A DNA stretch of 64,000 nucleotides, from assembly GCA_964474635.1 (NCBI GenBank), contig CAYYTT010000001.1, forward strand, positions 1 to 64,000. Reading direction: 5' to 3'. This document shows positions 42,005 to 51,186 of the stretch, piece by piece. A model generated the notes under the pieces. The model did not search any database. It was not told where the DNA came from and saw only the letters and a program-made list of their open reading frames with translations. This DNA is from CAYUYV01 sp964474635. GTDB lineage: Bacteria > Pseudomonadota > Alphaproteobacteria > JAJFIK01. Every line of letters begins with the position of its first letter. Within the stretch, counting starts at the first letter, position 1. A program made the position numbers and the translations under genes.

Positions 42005-44080
42005 CTAAAACCGCAGCGCGAGCGTGCCGCGCACGGCGCGCGGTTCGACCGGGTGGAAATGCACGTCCTCGACCGGTGTGGCTTCGCCCGGCAGTTGACT
42101 TTCGAAGAAATAGGTAATGTCCGCATCTTGCGCATCGAACAGGTTGAAGACGTCGAGCCGGGCCTCAAGCGGGCCGAAGCGATAGCCAATGCCGGCATTG
42201 ACGAGGCTTGTCGCCTCTGAACGCACGGAATTGTCTTCAATCAGGGGCGCCGAGGAAAAATGGCGCAGACGGATCGTGGCGTTGAAGCCATTCCCAAGCA
42301 ACACCGTGCCGCCCAGCGCTGCGACCGTGGGCACGGCGCCGGGAATGCGGTCCCCATTGCGGAAACGGGCATTGGTGGTCGCCGCGCTGACATCGAAGAC
42401 CAACCACGGGGTCGCCTCCCAGAAACCCGACGCCTCAAAACCGTAGCGGCGCGAGCCGTCATTGGGTTCTGTGGTGCCCGCATCGCCCACAAAGACGAGT
42501 TCCGATTCAAGGCCGAGATAAAATGCGGCAAGCGTGACGGTCAGCCCCTCCAAATAACTCGACCGGAAGCCGACCTCCACTCCATTGGCGGGCACCAGAA
42601 CCGGAACCGCGTCCACCGGGTCGCCTGTCACCGGGTCAACATTAATGGCCGCGCCGCGCACATCATTGGAATGAAAGCCCCGCCCATAGTTCACGTAAAG
42701 CCGTGTGCGTTCGGCCGCCGTGAACGCCGCCGTCACCTTCGGGCTGACAATCGTGTCCGATCCGTCACCGGAATTTTCCGGCCGCTGCGCTTCCACATCG
42801 AAGGCGAACGTGTCGATCCGCAGGCCGACGGTCGTCTCGAAGCGCGAGGTCCAACGGGTGGCGATGTCCCCGTAAACACCGGCGCTGAACTGTTCCACGC
42901 TGTCGGAGCGCACGGTCGAAATGCGCTCGCGCGCGGCCGTCTGGAACAGGCCCACATCCACGATGTCGTCGAACCGCATATCGACACCGAGGCGCACCGT
43001 GTGGTTCGCCGACCCCAAAGCCATGTCCCATTCGCCAAAGGCATCGCCGCCATAGATTACGCGCCGGTCTTCCTGTTCGAACTCGTCGCCATTGACCGGA
43101 TCGTTGAGAAAATAGGTGAAGTTCGAGAACAGATCGAAATCGTAGTAGCTGGCATAGACCCGCGCGTGCAGATGTCCGCCAAGCGCGTTGGTGAAGAGGC
43201 GTCCGATAAGATTGATCCGCGTGGTCTGGCCGCCCAGATCCGGATCGATGAAGCCGAGCCGGTCGATGAGCCCGCTTTCGACCGCCCTCAATGGCACTTG
43301 GTCCGTAGACGCCCATTCCGCATGGAACGCGGTGCCGATCAGTTGGACATTCACCGGACCATCGCCGGACGTGAACTTCACGAGGCCGTTGTATTGCTCC
43401 AGATCCTCATCGAGCACCCAGGGGCCATTGTAAAACTTGGCCTCCGCCGCATAGAGCAAATCGCCGCCGGCCACAGAGGATGAGTTCGCCGCCACAATGC
43501 GGTAAAAATCGAATTCGCCCGCCGTCGCCCGGATGAAGCCCTCCTCAAGCCGGTCGAGGGTCTTGAAATTGATCGATCCGGCAGCGGAAAAATCGCCCAC
43601 ATCGGCAAAATACGGACCCTTGCGAAACTCAACGAACTCCACGAGTTCCGGAATGATGAAATTGATGTCGAGATACCCCTGACCATGGCCATGGGTGCGC
43701 AGATTGATCGGCATGCCCTCAAAAAAGCCGGCGAAATCGGTTCCGTGATCCAGATTGAAACCGCGTAGGAAGAACTGGTTGGCCTTGCCGGATCCCGAAT
43801 GCTGGGTGGCGATCAGGCCAGGCACCACTTCCACCAACTCACCCGGACGCAGCAGGGGCCTCGTTTCGAAATCGGCAAATCCCACAATGCCTTCGGAAGC
43901 CGAGAGCGCCGTTTCGGTCAGATCGAGGCCCCGCCCCCAGATCACCATGGTTTCTTCGTCAGGCTTGGCCTTTTTGATTTGGCTGGTTACGTCCGCGGCA
44001 GCGGCCGAGGAGAGCGCCACCAGCGCGGCACCCGCATAAAGGGCCACTCGCGCTGCCATTGATTGAATAGCGATCCTCAT
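42005..44080 (-). CDS. TonB-dependent outer-membrane receptor
   Basis: A 691-residue TonB-gated transporter. Signal peptide to about residue 29 (SSAAAADV), a plug domain (about 60-185: PGELVEVVPGLIATQHSG, NQFFLRGFNLDHGTDF, VEFRKGPYFADVGDFSAAGSINF) and a 22-strand barrel ending VRGTLALRF with terminal Phe. ATG 44080 is preferred over GTG 44089 on ribosome spacing. It lies upstream of, and co-directional with, the kinase and regulator genes, suggesting substrate-responsive control. The promoter region holds three TGTCA half-sites. The ligand is not evident; no siderophore genes are present. Confidence 0.9.
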   Translation of the reverse strand: MRIAIQSMAARVALYAGAALVALSSAAAADVTSQIKKAKPDEETMVIWGRGLDLTETALSASEGIVGFADFETRPLLRPGELVEVVPGLIATQHSGSGKANQFFLRGFNLDHGTDFAGFFEGMPINLRTHGHGQGYLDINFIIPELVEFVEFRKGPYFADVGDFSAAGSINFKTLDRLEEGFIRATAGEFDFYRIVAANSSSVAGGDLLYAAEAKFYNGPWVLDEDLEQYNGLVKFTSGDGPVNVQLIGTAFHAEWASTDQVPLRAVESGLIDRLGFIDPDLGGQTTRINLIGRLFTNALGGHLHARVYASYYDFDLFSNFTYFLNDPVNGDEFEQEDRRVIYGGDAFGEWDMALGSANHTVRLGVDMRFDDIVDVGLFQTAARERISTVRSDSVEQFSAGVYGDIATRWTSRFETTVGLRIDTFAFDVEAQRPENSGDGSDTIVSPKVTAAFTAAERTRLYVNYGRGFHSNDVRGAAINVDPVTGDPVDAVPVLVPANGVEVGFRSSYLEGLTVTLAAFYLGLESELVFVGDAGTTEPNDGSRRYGFEASGFWEATPWLVFDVSAATTNARFRNGDRIPGAVPTVAALGGTVLLGNGFNATIRLRHFSSAPLIEDNSVRSEATSLVNAGIGYRFGPLEARLDVFNLFDAQDADITYFFESQLPGEATPVEDVHFHPVEPRAVRGTLALRF

Positions 44081-44116
44081 GAACCCCACAACTCCTGTCT
44101 TGACGGTGTTTTCCTG

Positions 44117-44179
44117 GCTATAGATCCTGAATCACTTTTGTGACATTACGATTGGAAAAATCTGACAGCAGGCTGACAA
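44117..44179 (-). promoter_or_regulatory. TonB receptor promoter with 11-bp-spaced TGTCA half-sites
   Basis: Read on the - strand, TGTCA occurs at 44178-44174, 44167-44163 and 44145-44141, that is at offsets 0, 11 and 33. One-turn spacing of such direct repeats is the hallmark of PhoB/OmpR-family binding. A -10-like TATAGC (44122-44117) follows 18 bases after the last half-site, with the receptor ATG 37 bases further. Either the co-transcribed OmpR-type regulator or PhoB could bind. Confidence 0.55.
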
Positions 44180-44261
44180 ATGCCTCAAACCCGTGGCCCG
44201 TGGCGCTTTGTCCATGGCTCTGGCAATGTGCGACGCAGTGGTCTCAATGGGGGAGGCAGCG

Positions 44262-45056
44262 GTGCCGCCCGAAAAATCAATCTCCGATAACGCGAGCGCG
44301 GTGCGGTTTGCCCGGTCGGGAGGCTTTGCCCTGCTGGCCGCCTTGCTGGTGTCGAGCCTTCTTGCGGCCATGGCGACAAGCTTCGTCGTGGACGCCAGAA
44401 CCTTGAGCATGACGACGCGCGGTGAGATCGACCTGGCGCAGGCCCGCGCCCTCGCCGATGCGGGCGCACGGATCGCGGCCCTGCAGCTTCACCGGCGTGC
44501 CCGTGGCCTTGCGCCCCTGCCCGAGGGCCCAAAGGTGCGTCCCGGAAGCCGCGCCGCTGATTGGCGCTTTGCGGGCGGCACGGTGGCCATTTCCGTGGAG
44601 GCGGAGGCCAGCAAGCTCGACCTCAACACCGCAAATATCGATGCGCTTTCCGGCCTGTTCGAAGCCGCCGGAGAGAGTGCGACCGCGGCGCGGCGCCATG
44701 CCCGGGCCATTCTTGCCTATCGCCGCCTTGAAGGCTCAGCGCCCGACGGGGCATCGGGGTCAGGACCGGACGGAATGATCCGCCTGCGCATGTCCTGGGA
44801 GCTTGATGGGCGCGCCTTCGACAGTGTGGGGGATCTGTCCCGCGTGCCGTCCTTCCCCGCCGGCCTTGCGGCCCGGATCGCGCCTCAAGTCACGGTGCAT
44901 GGCGGCCAAAGACGCGGCGACGCGGATGGGAAAGACACCGGCGCCGTTTACACCGTGCTTGCCAAGGCGCGCACGTCCACGGGGGCACAGTTTCACCGCC
45001 GGGCCATCGTCGATGTGGCGCCGTCGACGGGCCCACGTTTTGTGATCTGGGATTGA
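44262..45056 (+). CDS. gspK: Type II secretion minor pseudopilin GspK
   Basis: A 264-residue GspK-type minor pseudopilin, the tip subunit of the T2SS pseudopilus. A short basic lead ends at RSGG-F, the prepilin peptidase site, followed by the hydrophobic helix ALLAALLVSSLLAAMATSF. The GspK signature LDLNTANIDALSGLF (helix-hairpin-helix-like) is clear, and VGDLSRVPSFP follows. GTG 44262 is chosen because GGGGGAGG lies six bases upstream; an in-frame ATG at 44193 is possible. It lies on the + strand, convergent with gspD, whereas all other gsp genes are on the - strand and the J-L interval lacks K. Confidence 0.85.
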   Translation: MPPEKSISDNASAVRFARSGGFALLAALLVSSLLAAMATSFVVDARTLSMTTRGEIDLAQARALADAGARIAALQLHRRARGLAPLPEGPKVRPGSRAADWRFAGGTVAISVEAEASKLDLNTANIDALSGLFEAAGESATAARRHARAILAYRRLEGSAPDGASGSGPDGMIRLRMSWELDGRAFDSVGDLSRVPSFPAGLAARIAPQVTVHGGQRRGDADGKDTGAVYTVLAKARTSTGAQFHRRAIVDVAPSTGPRFVIWD

Positions 45057-45227
45057 AACGCGGCGCCCCGGACTCGCGCCGTTTTCGTTCAAACGGACCC
45101 GGCTCTTGTTTTGTTTCGCTCGCGCGCCGCCAAATCGGCCCTTTTGGGGCGCTCCGCGAGGACGGCGCAGGGGCGCGGGGCCGTGGTCACGGCCTGTGTT
45201 CGTGACCCAACTTGATCGGAAAATGCT

Positions 45228-47555
45228 CTAATTTTGCGGATCGATATAGTCCAGTGGATCAAGCGGGGCCGACCGGCGCACGGTTGTGTCCATGGGGCCG
45301 ATGATCCGCTCCGTCTGGGTCGGGCGCGTGCTGAAGATATCCGTCAGGCGGCGCTGCATTTCGCTGGTGGCCGCGCGCGAGTCCGTTTCGTTGCGGATCA
45401 CTCTGGGGGTGATCAGGACAAGCAGTTCCGTGCGATCGCGCCGGTCCGATCGGGTCGTGAACAGATTTCCGATCAGGGGCACATCCGAGAGCACCGGCAC
45501 GCCGGTCCGGCCCACGGAAGTGCTGTTGCGCGTGAGACCGCCGAGGACCACCGTCTCCCCGCTGTGCACGGCAACGGTGCTGGCGAAACTGCGCTGCTGG
45601 ATGGTGGGAGAGACAATGCCGGAGGTGTTGGTTTCCACGACCTCGCTGACCTCCTGAAGGATATCGAGCACCACGACGCCGTCATCGGTCACTCGGGGCG
45701 TCACGGACAAAATCACGCCCGTATCCCGGTAGTCGATATCGTTGACGATGGGCGCCCCCGGGTTGGTCACATCGACGGCGGCCCGCGTCTGGATCGGCAC
45801 TTGATCACCCACTTGAAGGCGCGCGGGCTGGTTGTCGAGGACCAGCAGATTCGGGGAGGACAGAAATTCCACATCCGTCACTTCGCGCAGCGCATTCAGG
45901 GCAAAGCGGACATCGCTGGTGTTCAGCAAATAGTTGAACCCCGGAAAAATTGGATTGGTGCCGTTCGATTGCAAACCCGAAAAGCCGCCGGCGTTCTCCG
46001 ACCCGCTTTGGAAGAACCAGCGCACCCCGAACTCAAGATCGTTCCGCAGGGAAACCTCCGCCAAGGTCGCCTCGATGAGGACTTGGGTGGGCAGACTGTC
46101 CAAACGCTCGATGGCGTTGCGGATCGGCGTGTATTCGTCCTGGGTCGCATAAATCACAAGGGCGTTGGTGGCCTGATCGGCTGTGATCTTGAGGCCATCG
46201 CCGCCGCCCCCGGGGGCCTGGTCTTCGCCGGGACGCCCCACCCCGGCGCGGATCTGGTCGCCGCCGGCGCCGGCGCCCTCGCCGCCTTCCGCGCCTCCCA
46301 GAAGGCTCACCCCGGTGCGCCCCGGCGCGAGGCCCGCCGGGTCCACACCCTGGGAGGCGACCGCGACGGAAAAGATCTTTCCGATGAGTTCGGCCAATTC
46401 GCTGGCCCGGCGATGTTTTACCGCGTAGACGAACAATTGACGGCTGTCGGCCGAGCCCTGATCGAGCCGGTCGATCCACAGCCGGGCTTCCTTCAAATGA
46501 CGGTTCGTGCGCGCCACGACGAGGATGGCGTTCATGCGGGTGATGGGAATAAAGCGCAGCGCGGCGCCGGCCTCCTCACCCTCCTGGGCGCCGGCCCGCG
46601 CGCCCGTGGGCCGTGCCGCGATGGCCTCTAATTCGCTTGCAAGCTCTTCGGCCTGGGCTTCTTCAAGCGGTTCAAGCGCGAAGGCCAGCCCACTGAGATA
46701 GTCCACATCAAGAACACCGATGAGATCGCGCAGACTGCGCTGTTCGGCTTCGGTCGCCACCGAGAACACCAGATTGCGCCCGGCATCGAAACTCAGCCGT
46801 CCGGACGCGGGCGCGAAACTTTCCAGGATCTCCCGCACCGCCGACACATCCGTGTGCAAAAGCGGGGTGACACGGACGGTCAGTCCCCGGCTCGCCGCCT
46901 CCGCGAAGGTGAGCTCCGGTGTGCCCGCCCCGACCCGGCCGCCGCGAACAACCTTGTAAAGGCCATCGGTCCGCACCAGGGCCGCGCCGTTCATGCGCAG
47001 GATTTCCTGCAATGTCGTCAAGAGCTGGGCCCGGTCCACGGGCCGGCCGGACTGGAGCGTCACGGTGCCAGACAGGCCCGCGTCCACAAGGTAGGTCTCG
47101 CCCAGTTCCTCGCCAAGAATCGTGTGGACCACCGTTTCGAGGGACGCGTTGTTGAAATTCAGCGTTACCGCGCCGTCACCCATGGGCTGAAGCGGTGGCA
47201 GAGCCGAGGGATCCTCGATCGCCAGGGGCACTGGATCGGCCGGCGCATACCGCACAAAGCCCTGGGGCTCGCCGACCTCACGAAACCCTTTGTCCGCGGG
47301 TGTGGTTTGAGGGTCGGAGGCCATGGCCCCCTCGAAACGCTCCGGCAGAGCCCTGGCACGCGCCACGGATGCTTGTGTGAGGCGGGACTGCTCATCCCGC
47401 AAGGGCGCTTGAGCGGTGCTTTGGCGCGGTTCGGGCGTTCCCGCGCAGGAGGCCAGCAGGGCAAGACCGACGAACGCGCCCAGGCATCGCCCGGCACGCA
47501 CTGGCCGGCGCGCCCATTCCGCACGCTGATTGTGTATAGTTTTGCCCCCCGGCAT
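45228..47555 (-). CDS. gspD: Type II secretion outer-membrane secretin GspD
   Basis: A 775-residue secretin forming the outer-membrane channel. It is a lipoprotein precursor (LLASCAG lipobox near residue 38), so it may not need a pilotin. N0 domain (about 150-215: VTLNFNNASLETVVHTIL), N1-N3 repeats with a Gly/Ala/Glu-rich insertion (about 430-485), and the secretin core with VPIQTRAAV, SVTPRVTDDGVVVLDILQEVSEV, HSGETVVLGGL, VPVLSDVPLIGNLF and LLVLITPRVI. ATG 47555 overlaps the gspC stop (TGATG); ATG 47567 is an alternative. Confidence 0.93.
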   Translation of the reverse strand: MPGGKTIHNQRAEWARRPVRAGRCLGAFVGLALLASCAGTPEPRQSTAQAPLRDEQSRLTQASVARARALPERFEGAMASDPQTTPADKGFREVGEPQGFVRYAPADPVPLAIEDPSALPPLQPMGDGAVTLNFNNASLETVVHTILGEELGETYLVDAGLSGTVTLQSGRPVDRAQLLTTLQEILRMNGAALVRTDGLYKVVRGGRVGAGTPELTFAEAASRGLTVRVTPLLHTDVSAVREILESFAPASGRLSFDAGRNLVFSVATEAEQRSLRDLIGVLDVDYLSGLAFALEPLEEAQAEELASELEAIAARPTGARAGAQEGEEAGAALRFIPITRMNAILVVARTNRHLKEARLWIDRLDQGSADSRQLFVYAVKHRRASELAELIGKIFSVAVASQGVDPAGLAPGRTGVSLLGGAEGGEGAGAGGDQIRAGVGRPGEDQAPGGGGDGLKITADQATNALVIYATQDEYTPIRNAIERLDSLPTQVLIEATLAEVSLRNDLEFGVRWFFQSGSENAGGFSGLQSNGTNPIFPGFNYLLNTSDVRFALNALREVTDVEFLSSPNLLVLDNQPARLQVGDQVPIQTRAAVDVTNPGAPIVNDIDYRDTGVILSVTPRVTDDGVVVLDILQEVSEVVETNTSGIVSPTIQQRSFASTVAVHSGETVVLGGLTRNSTSVGRTGVPVLSDVPLIGNLFTTRSDRRDRTELLVLITPRVIRNETDSRAATSEMQRRLTDIFSTRPTQTERIIGPMDTTVRRSAPLDPLDYIDPQN

Positions 47556-48220
47556 CAAGGTTCCCATCCTTTGATCGCGCGCTCGCCCGCCACGCTCGCG
47601 CGTTTGGGGGCCCGCCGGGTGGCTGACCCTAAAATCACGCCCTCTTCGTTCACCAGGACGCCGCTGTCCGTGGCCATCGTCGCGGCGGCGCGCTCGGGGC
47701 CGCGCGGCACTGGCGGTGCGCGATCGGGCCGCAGGTCGAGACGCACATCGCCGCGCGCCCCGCTCAACATCACGAAATCGGCGCCAATCTCCGCGACCGA
47801 CCAGCCCCGGACAGTTTGCCCAAGGCCCACACGCGTGGCCCGGGCCGCGCCCGGTTCGCGAATCAGGGCGGCGGAGGCCGTTTCACTGACCACGATGCCG
47901 GTCAGGGCAAGATCGCCCGGCGCCGCTGGCCGCGCCGCTTCGACGCTGGTCACCATGTCCGGGTCGGGCCGGCGGCCCTTTGTGAAAGCGGGGCGTGCGG
48001 TCGTCTCGGTCAGCTCAGCCAGGGGCATGGCCGGACCCCAGGCAGCCTGGGCAAGGCCGTCTTGCGGGCGCGCACTGGACTGTCCGGTGACGGGGGACCC
48101 GCCGCTCCCGTCCAGGGGCGCGGTTGCCACCATGTAGATTGCCCAGCAGCCCGCGCCGCACAGGGCCAGAAGTGCGGCGTTGGCAAGCCAGAGAGGCGAT
48201 GCCCGGCCAGACGCACCCAT
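47555..48220 (-). CDS. gspC: Type II secretion protein GspC
   Basis: A 221-residue inner-membrane protein linking platform and secretin. One N-terminal helix (about 9-31), a Pro/Ala/Ser-rich periplasmic linker and the homology-region domain (about 100-170: DLALTGIVVSETASAALI, then GQTVRGWSVAEIGADFVMLS). No PDZ domain follows, making it a short GspC. The ATG at 48220 has AAAGGATAG upstream and the gene is coupled to gspD. The open frame to 48448 lies largely in the intergenic repeat region and is not used. Confidence 0.83.
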   Translation of the reverse strand: MGASGRASPLWLANAALLALCGAGCWAIYMVATAPLDGSGGSPVTGQSSARPQDGLAQAAWGPAMPLAELTETTARPAFTKGRRPDPDMVTSVEAARPAAPGDLALTGIVVSETASAALIREPGAARATRVGLGQTVRGWSVAEIGADFVMLSGARGDVRLDLRPDRAPPVPRGPERAAATMATDSGVLVNEEGVILGSATRRAPKRASVAGERAIKGWEP

Positions 48221-48280
48221 GCCCGCTATCCTTTCAAATCCTTGACCCTGCAGAAATACGTGAGGTTCGTGACACGTTGA

Positions 48281-48310
48281 TGTAACACCCTGGGATGTAA
48301 CACCCTGGGA
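48281..48310. repeat. 15-bp tandem duplication upstream of gspC
   Basis: tgtaacaccctggga is present twice back to back (48281-48295, 48296-48310), followed by a decayed start of a third unit (cgtaatatc). It sits in the 133-base gap between gspM and gspC, in the presumed gspCD promoter region. No known binding site was recognised. Confidence 0.7.
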
Positions 48311-48353
48311 CGTAATATCATGCGGTTGGCCGCGCCGGCGCAGTGGCGCCGCG

Positions 48354-48938
48354 TCATGGGGCCCTGGGCCGTCCCTCGCGCAGGCCGAACACGTCGATCT
48401 GCACTTCAAGACTGCTGGCGGTATCCGCGGATGCGTCGCGCGAGGCACTCAAACGCGGCTGCCGGACCAGAAGCCCCTCCACAAAGGCAAGCGGTGTCGC
48501 GGTTTCAAGCCGATAGAGTACGGCTTGGAGCTGGCCCACCTTCAGCCGTGCCCGCACCCGTGTCCCCACCCGCGTAAAACTTTTGATCGGCGCGCTCTCC
48601 ATCGTCTGGAGCGTCTCGACGCTTCCGCCGCTCTCCTCAATGACGCCTTTAACGAAGCGCTGCAGGGACGCGGCGGCCACCGCGTCGCTCGCGCCGGCCA
48701 AAAACACGTCCTCGCCGAGCCCGCGGGCCTGCAGCGCCTCCAATTGATCGGCGAGGCCATCGGCGCCCGCGCTCCTCGCCTTAAGGCGCGCCAGGGCCGC
48801 CTCGCCCCGCGCGATACGCCACCCGTACTCATCGAACCGGGCCTGGAGCGGCAGCACGATGCCGGCGAAAACCAGCATGCCCACGAGGCCCAGAAGCCCC
48901 AGGGCGGCGATACGGCTCATGAGCGATCCTGGTGTCAT
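48354..48938 (-). CDS. gspM: Type II secretion protein GspM
   Basis: A 194-residue inner-membrane platform protein. An N-terminal helix (about 8-30) is followed by a coiled coil (35-75: EYGWRIARGEAALARLKARS) and a ferredoxin-like periplasmic domain with SLQRFVKGVIEESGGSVETLQ and LRLxV-type strands, matching GspM. The ATG overlaps the gspL stop (ATGA at 48935-48938), the conserved L-M order. Alternative ATG at 48920. Confidence 0.82.
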   Translation of the reverse strand: MTPGSLMSRIAALGLLGLVGMLVFAGIVLPLQARFDEYGWRIARGEAALARLKARSAGADGLADQLEALQARGLGEDVFLAGASDAVAAASLQRFVKGVIEESGGSVETLQTMESAPIKSFTRVGTRVRARLKVGQLQAVLYRLETATPLAFVEGLLVRQPRLSASRDASADTASSLEVQIDVFGLREGRPRAP

Positions 48939-50068
48939 GGCGCACCCTCTGCGTCACTTGGCCCATCACTCGGCTTGCCATTCGGTGTACTGAGCACCAT
49001 GGCGATGGAGAAGGACTCCTCGCCCGAAGGGCCGGCCTGCACCACGGGCTCGCGAAACCGCACATCCTCGAACAGGGCGGACGCTTCAAAGAGGCCGATG
49101 AGGGCCGTCGCCTGGGCCGAGCGCCCGGCGATCTCGACCCGGCGATCCGCAAGACGCAGATTTTCCAGATAGCTGTCGTCGGGCAAAAGCGCCGTTATCG
49201 CCTCAAGCACTTCAACCGCGAGGGGCTTTCCGGCCTTGAGGTTCGATACCGTCGCAAGGCGGCTCTTGAGCGCATCGATCCGGGCGCGCAGGTCGCTTTG
49301 TCCCCGCGTCTCCTGGTTCAATGCGGCGACGGCCCCTTCCACCGCGACGGCGGCGCGGTGTTGGCGCTCCAGCGCGATGCCGACGCCGGCCACGGCAAGC
49401 AGGATCGCGCAAGACGCAAGGCCCGCAAAAACCCGTCCGCCGAAGGACCATCCGGCGCGCCGGCCGGCCTGGGACAACATGTCAAAGCCCAACCCAGCCT
49501 CGGGCTCCAAGCCCGCGAAATCCGAGCCTGTGAAATCCACGCTGTCCGGCGCAAGGCCCGCCTCACGCAGGGCCGTCAGGACCGGGTCGAGCCGGTCCCG
49601 GGGCGCAAGCACGAATTCGGCGGTGAGCTTGCCGTCATGCGGCCGGCGCGCGGCCACGCGCGCATCGTAATAGACGTCTCCCGGCGCGAAGGGGGTCAGG
49701 CGATCCATCTCAAAGCCGACCACGTCGCGCACCGTGGCTTCGGCGGCGAGCGGAAGATCCGCCTGCTGACGCAGCCCAAGGCCCGGTTCCAACACTAAAA
49801 TGCGCGGGAAAGCCAGGGCCGCCTGGGGCAAACGCGCCGTAACCTGCTCGCGGGTCAGATCCGACACCGGCCCCAAATCGAGGGGCTCGCCCGCCTCGCC
49901 CTGTACAAAAATCGTGGCCACGACGCTGGAAGGGCCCGCACGCAGGATCAACCGATCCGGACGCGGCGCGAAGGCCTGGCGCACGCGCGCCGGCAGGCAT
50001 GCGGACAACTCGCCCTGCCACCAGGTCACGGCCTTTCGTGCTCCGCCTATGACTTCAGCCCACGCCAT
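48935..50068 (-). CDS. gspL: Type II secretion protein GspL
   Basis: A 377-residue protein that recruits the GspE ATPase. The N-terminal half is the actin-like cytoplasmic domain (LILRAGPSSVVATIF, VVGFEMDRLTPFAPGDVYYDA, FVLAPRDRLDPVLTALREAGL). A transmembrane helix lies at about 210-228, then a coiled coil and a PilN-like periplasmic domain (VLEAITALLPDDSYLENLRLADRRVEI and ALIGLFEAS), which is usual for alphaproteobacterial GspL. It is coupled to gspM and lies 55 bases after gspJ, where gspK would be expected. Confidence 0.85.
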   Translation of the reverse strand: MAWAEVIGGARKAVTWWQGELSACLPARVRQAFAPRPDRLILRAGPSSVVATIFVQGEAGEPLDLGPVSDLTREQVTARLPQAALAFPRILVLEPGLGLRQQADLPLAAEATVRDVVGFEMDRLTPFAPGDVYYDARVAARRPHDGKLTAEFVLAPRDRLDPVLTALREAGLAPDSVDFTGSDFAGLEPEAGLGFDMLSQAGRRAGWSFGGRVFAGLASCAILLAVAGVGIALERQHRAAVAVEGAVAALNQETRGQSDLRARIDALKSRLATVSNLKAGKPLAVEVLEAITALLPDDSYLENLRLADRRVEIAGRSAQATALIGLFEASALFEDVRFREPVVQAGPSGEESFSIAMVLSTPNGKPSDGPSDAEGAP

Positions 50069-50123
50069 GGTGCCGCCTATCTCCCCTCTCGATCAATCAG
50101 ACCCTTACACGCCCAGATGCCGT

Positions 50124-50759
50124 TCACCGCCCCTCCAGGGCCGTCTCTATCCGGACGACAAAGGGCTCGGCGGACCAGTCCGCCCCGTCCGCCGGCTCCA
50201 GGATCACGCGGATCAAATCGGGCAGCCGGTCCCGGTCCACCCAGCGATCCGTCCACAGAGCATCACCGCCGCCTGCGGGCGGTCCGTAATAGGCGAACCG
50301 CACGGACCGCACGTCCCGCAGGACGGTCTCGCGCTGCACCTCAGAGCCGTCGCGGGCCGGATCCTCAAAGGCGCGCAGGACCTGCCAGCGCAGCACCAGA
50401 TCACGCCCGCCGTCCGCACGATCGGCGAGAGCATACGCCAGGAGCCAGTCCCCCTCGCCCGGCACAATCCGCGGCATCCTACCCACAAAGCGCAGGCTTT
50501 GGGTATCGCCCCAAAAGGCTGTCGCCACGCTGCGACCCGGTCCCCGGCGCAGGCGCAGGGCCGGCGCGCTCAAATGGCGGCGCAGCAGGTCCTCACCATG
50601 TCGGCCCCGCTCCAGCGCCCCGGCCGAGACCGCCCCGCGTTCCCAGGCGCGCAGGCCGAACCGAATGCCCCCCGCCATAAGGGCCGACAAAAGGCCAAGT
50701 AATGCCACGGCAACAAGCAGTTCCAGGAGCGAAAAACCCGCCGCGCGACGGGCCCTCAT
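50124..50759 (-). CDS. gspJ: Type II secretion minor pseudopilin GspJ
   Basis: A 211-residue prepilin-like protein. The short lead MRARRAAG-FSLLELLVAVALLG contains the peptidase site and Glu+5, followed by the hydrophobic helix. The body has GspJ-type features: GLRAWERG, RFVGRMPRIVPGEG, VLRWQVLRAFED, RETVLRDVRSVRFAYYG, and a closing LPDLIRVILE. The ATG overlaps the gspI stop (ATGA, 50756-50759). The frame is open to 50921 but the prepilin lead fixes the start. Confidence 0.87.
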   Translation of the reverse strand: MRARRAAGFSLLELLVAVALLGLLSALMAGGIRFGLRAWERGAVSAGALERGRHGEDLLRRHLSAPALRLRRGPGRSVATAFWGDTQSLRFVGRMPRIVPGEGDWLLAYALADRADGGRDLVLRWQVLRAFEDPARDGSEVQRETVLRDVRSVRFAYYGPPAGGGDALWTDRWVDRDRLPDLIRVILEPADGADWSAEPFVVRIETALEGR

Positions 50760-51181
50760 GGCGCGCCCCGCCCTGACGCCAGGCGCAGGCCCGTCAGGGT
50801 CACCCGGCGGGCGTTCCGACCGTCCCCATCCGGAAAAACCGTCACGTCCACCCGATAGGCCGTCGGCGCGCCCGCCCCATCGCCATCGGGTGCGCGCAAC
50901 GCCGTGACCCGGTGGCGCCACGCCATGCCGTCCGCATAGCGCCCCTGCCGCATGCCCGGCCGCAGTGTCAGCTCCGCCCCATGGCGGGCCAGATCGCTCT
51001 GCGCCCGGCTAAGGGCCGTCAGATAAGCGGCCGAGGTCGAGGCATTGCGAAATCCGCCCGAAAAGGCCTGCATCGCCGCCGCCAGAGTAAGCGCGACAAT
51101 CACAAAGGACACGACGACTTCAAGCACGGTGAAGCCCCGCTGCCGTCCGCCCCCGCCATACCCTTGCGCGCGCCGCGCCAT
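50756..51181 (-). CDS. gspI: Type II secretion minor pseudopilin GspI
   Basis: A 141-residue prepilin-like protein with a 15-residue Gly/Arg-rich lead ending RQRG-FTVLEVVVSFVIVAL, giving the peptidase site and Glu+5. The GspI size and the closing beta strands (YRVDVTVFPDGDG, VTLTGLRLA) fit. ATG 51181 lies five bases after the gspH stop; the gene ends overlapping gspJ. Confidence 0.84.
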   Translation of the reverse strand: MARRAQGYGGGGRQRGFTVLEVVVSFVIVALTLAAAMQAFSGGFRNASTSAAYLTALSRAQSDLARHGAELTLRPGMRQGRYADGMAWRHRVTALRAPDGDGAGAPTAYRVDVTVFPDGDGRNARRVTLTGLRLASGRGAP

Positions 51182-51186
51182 GACCT

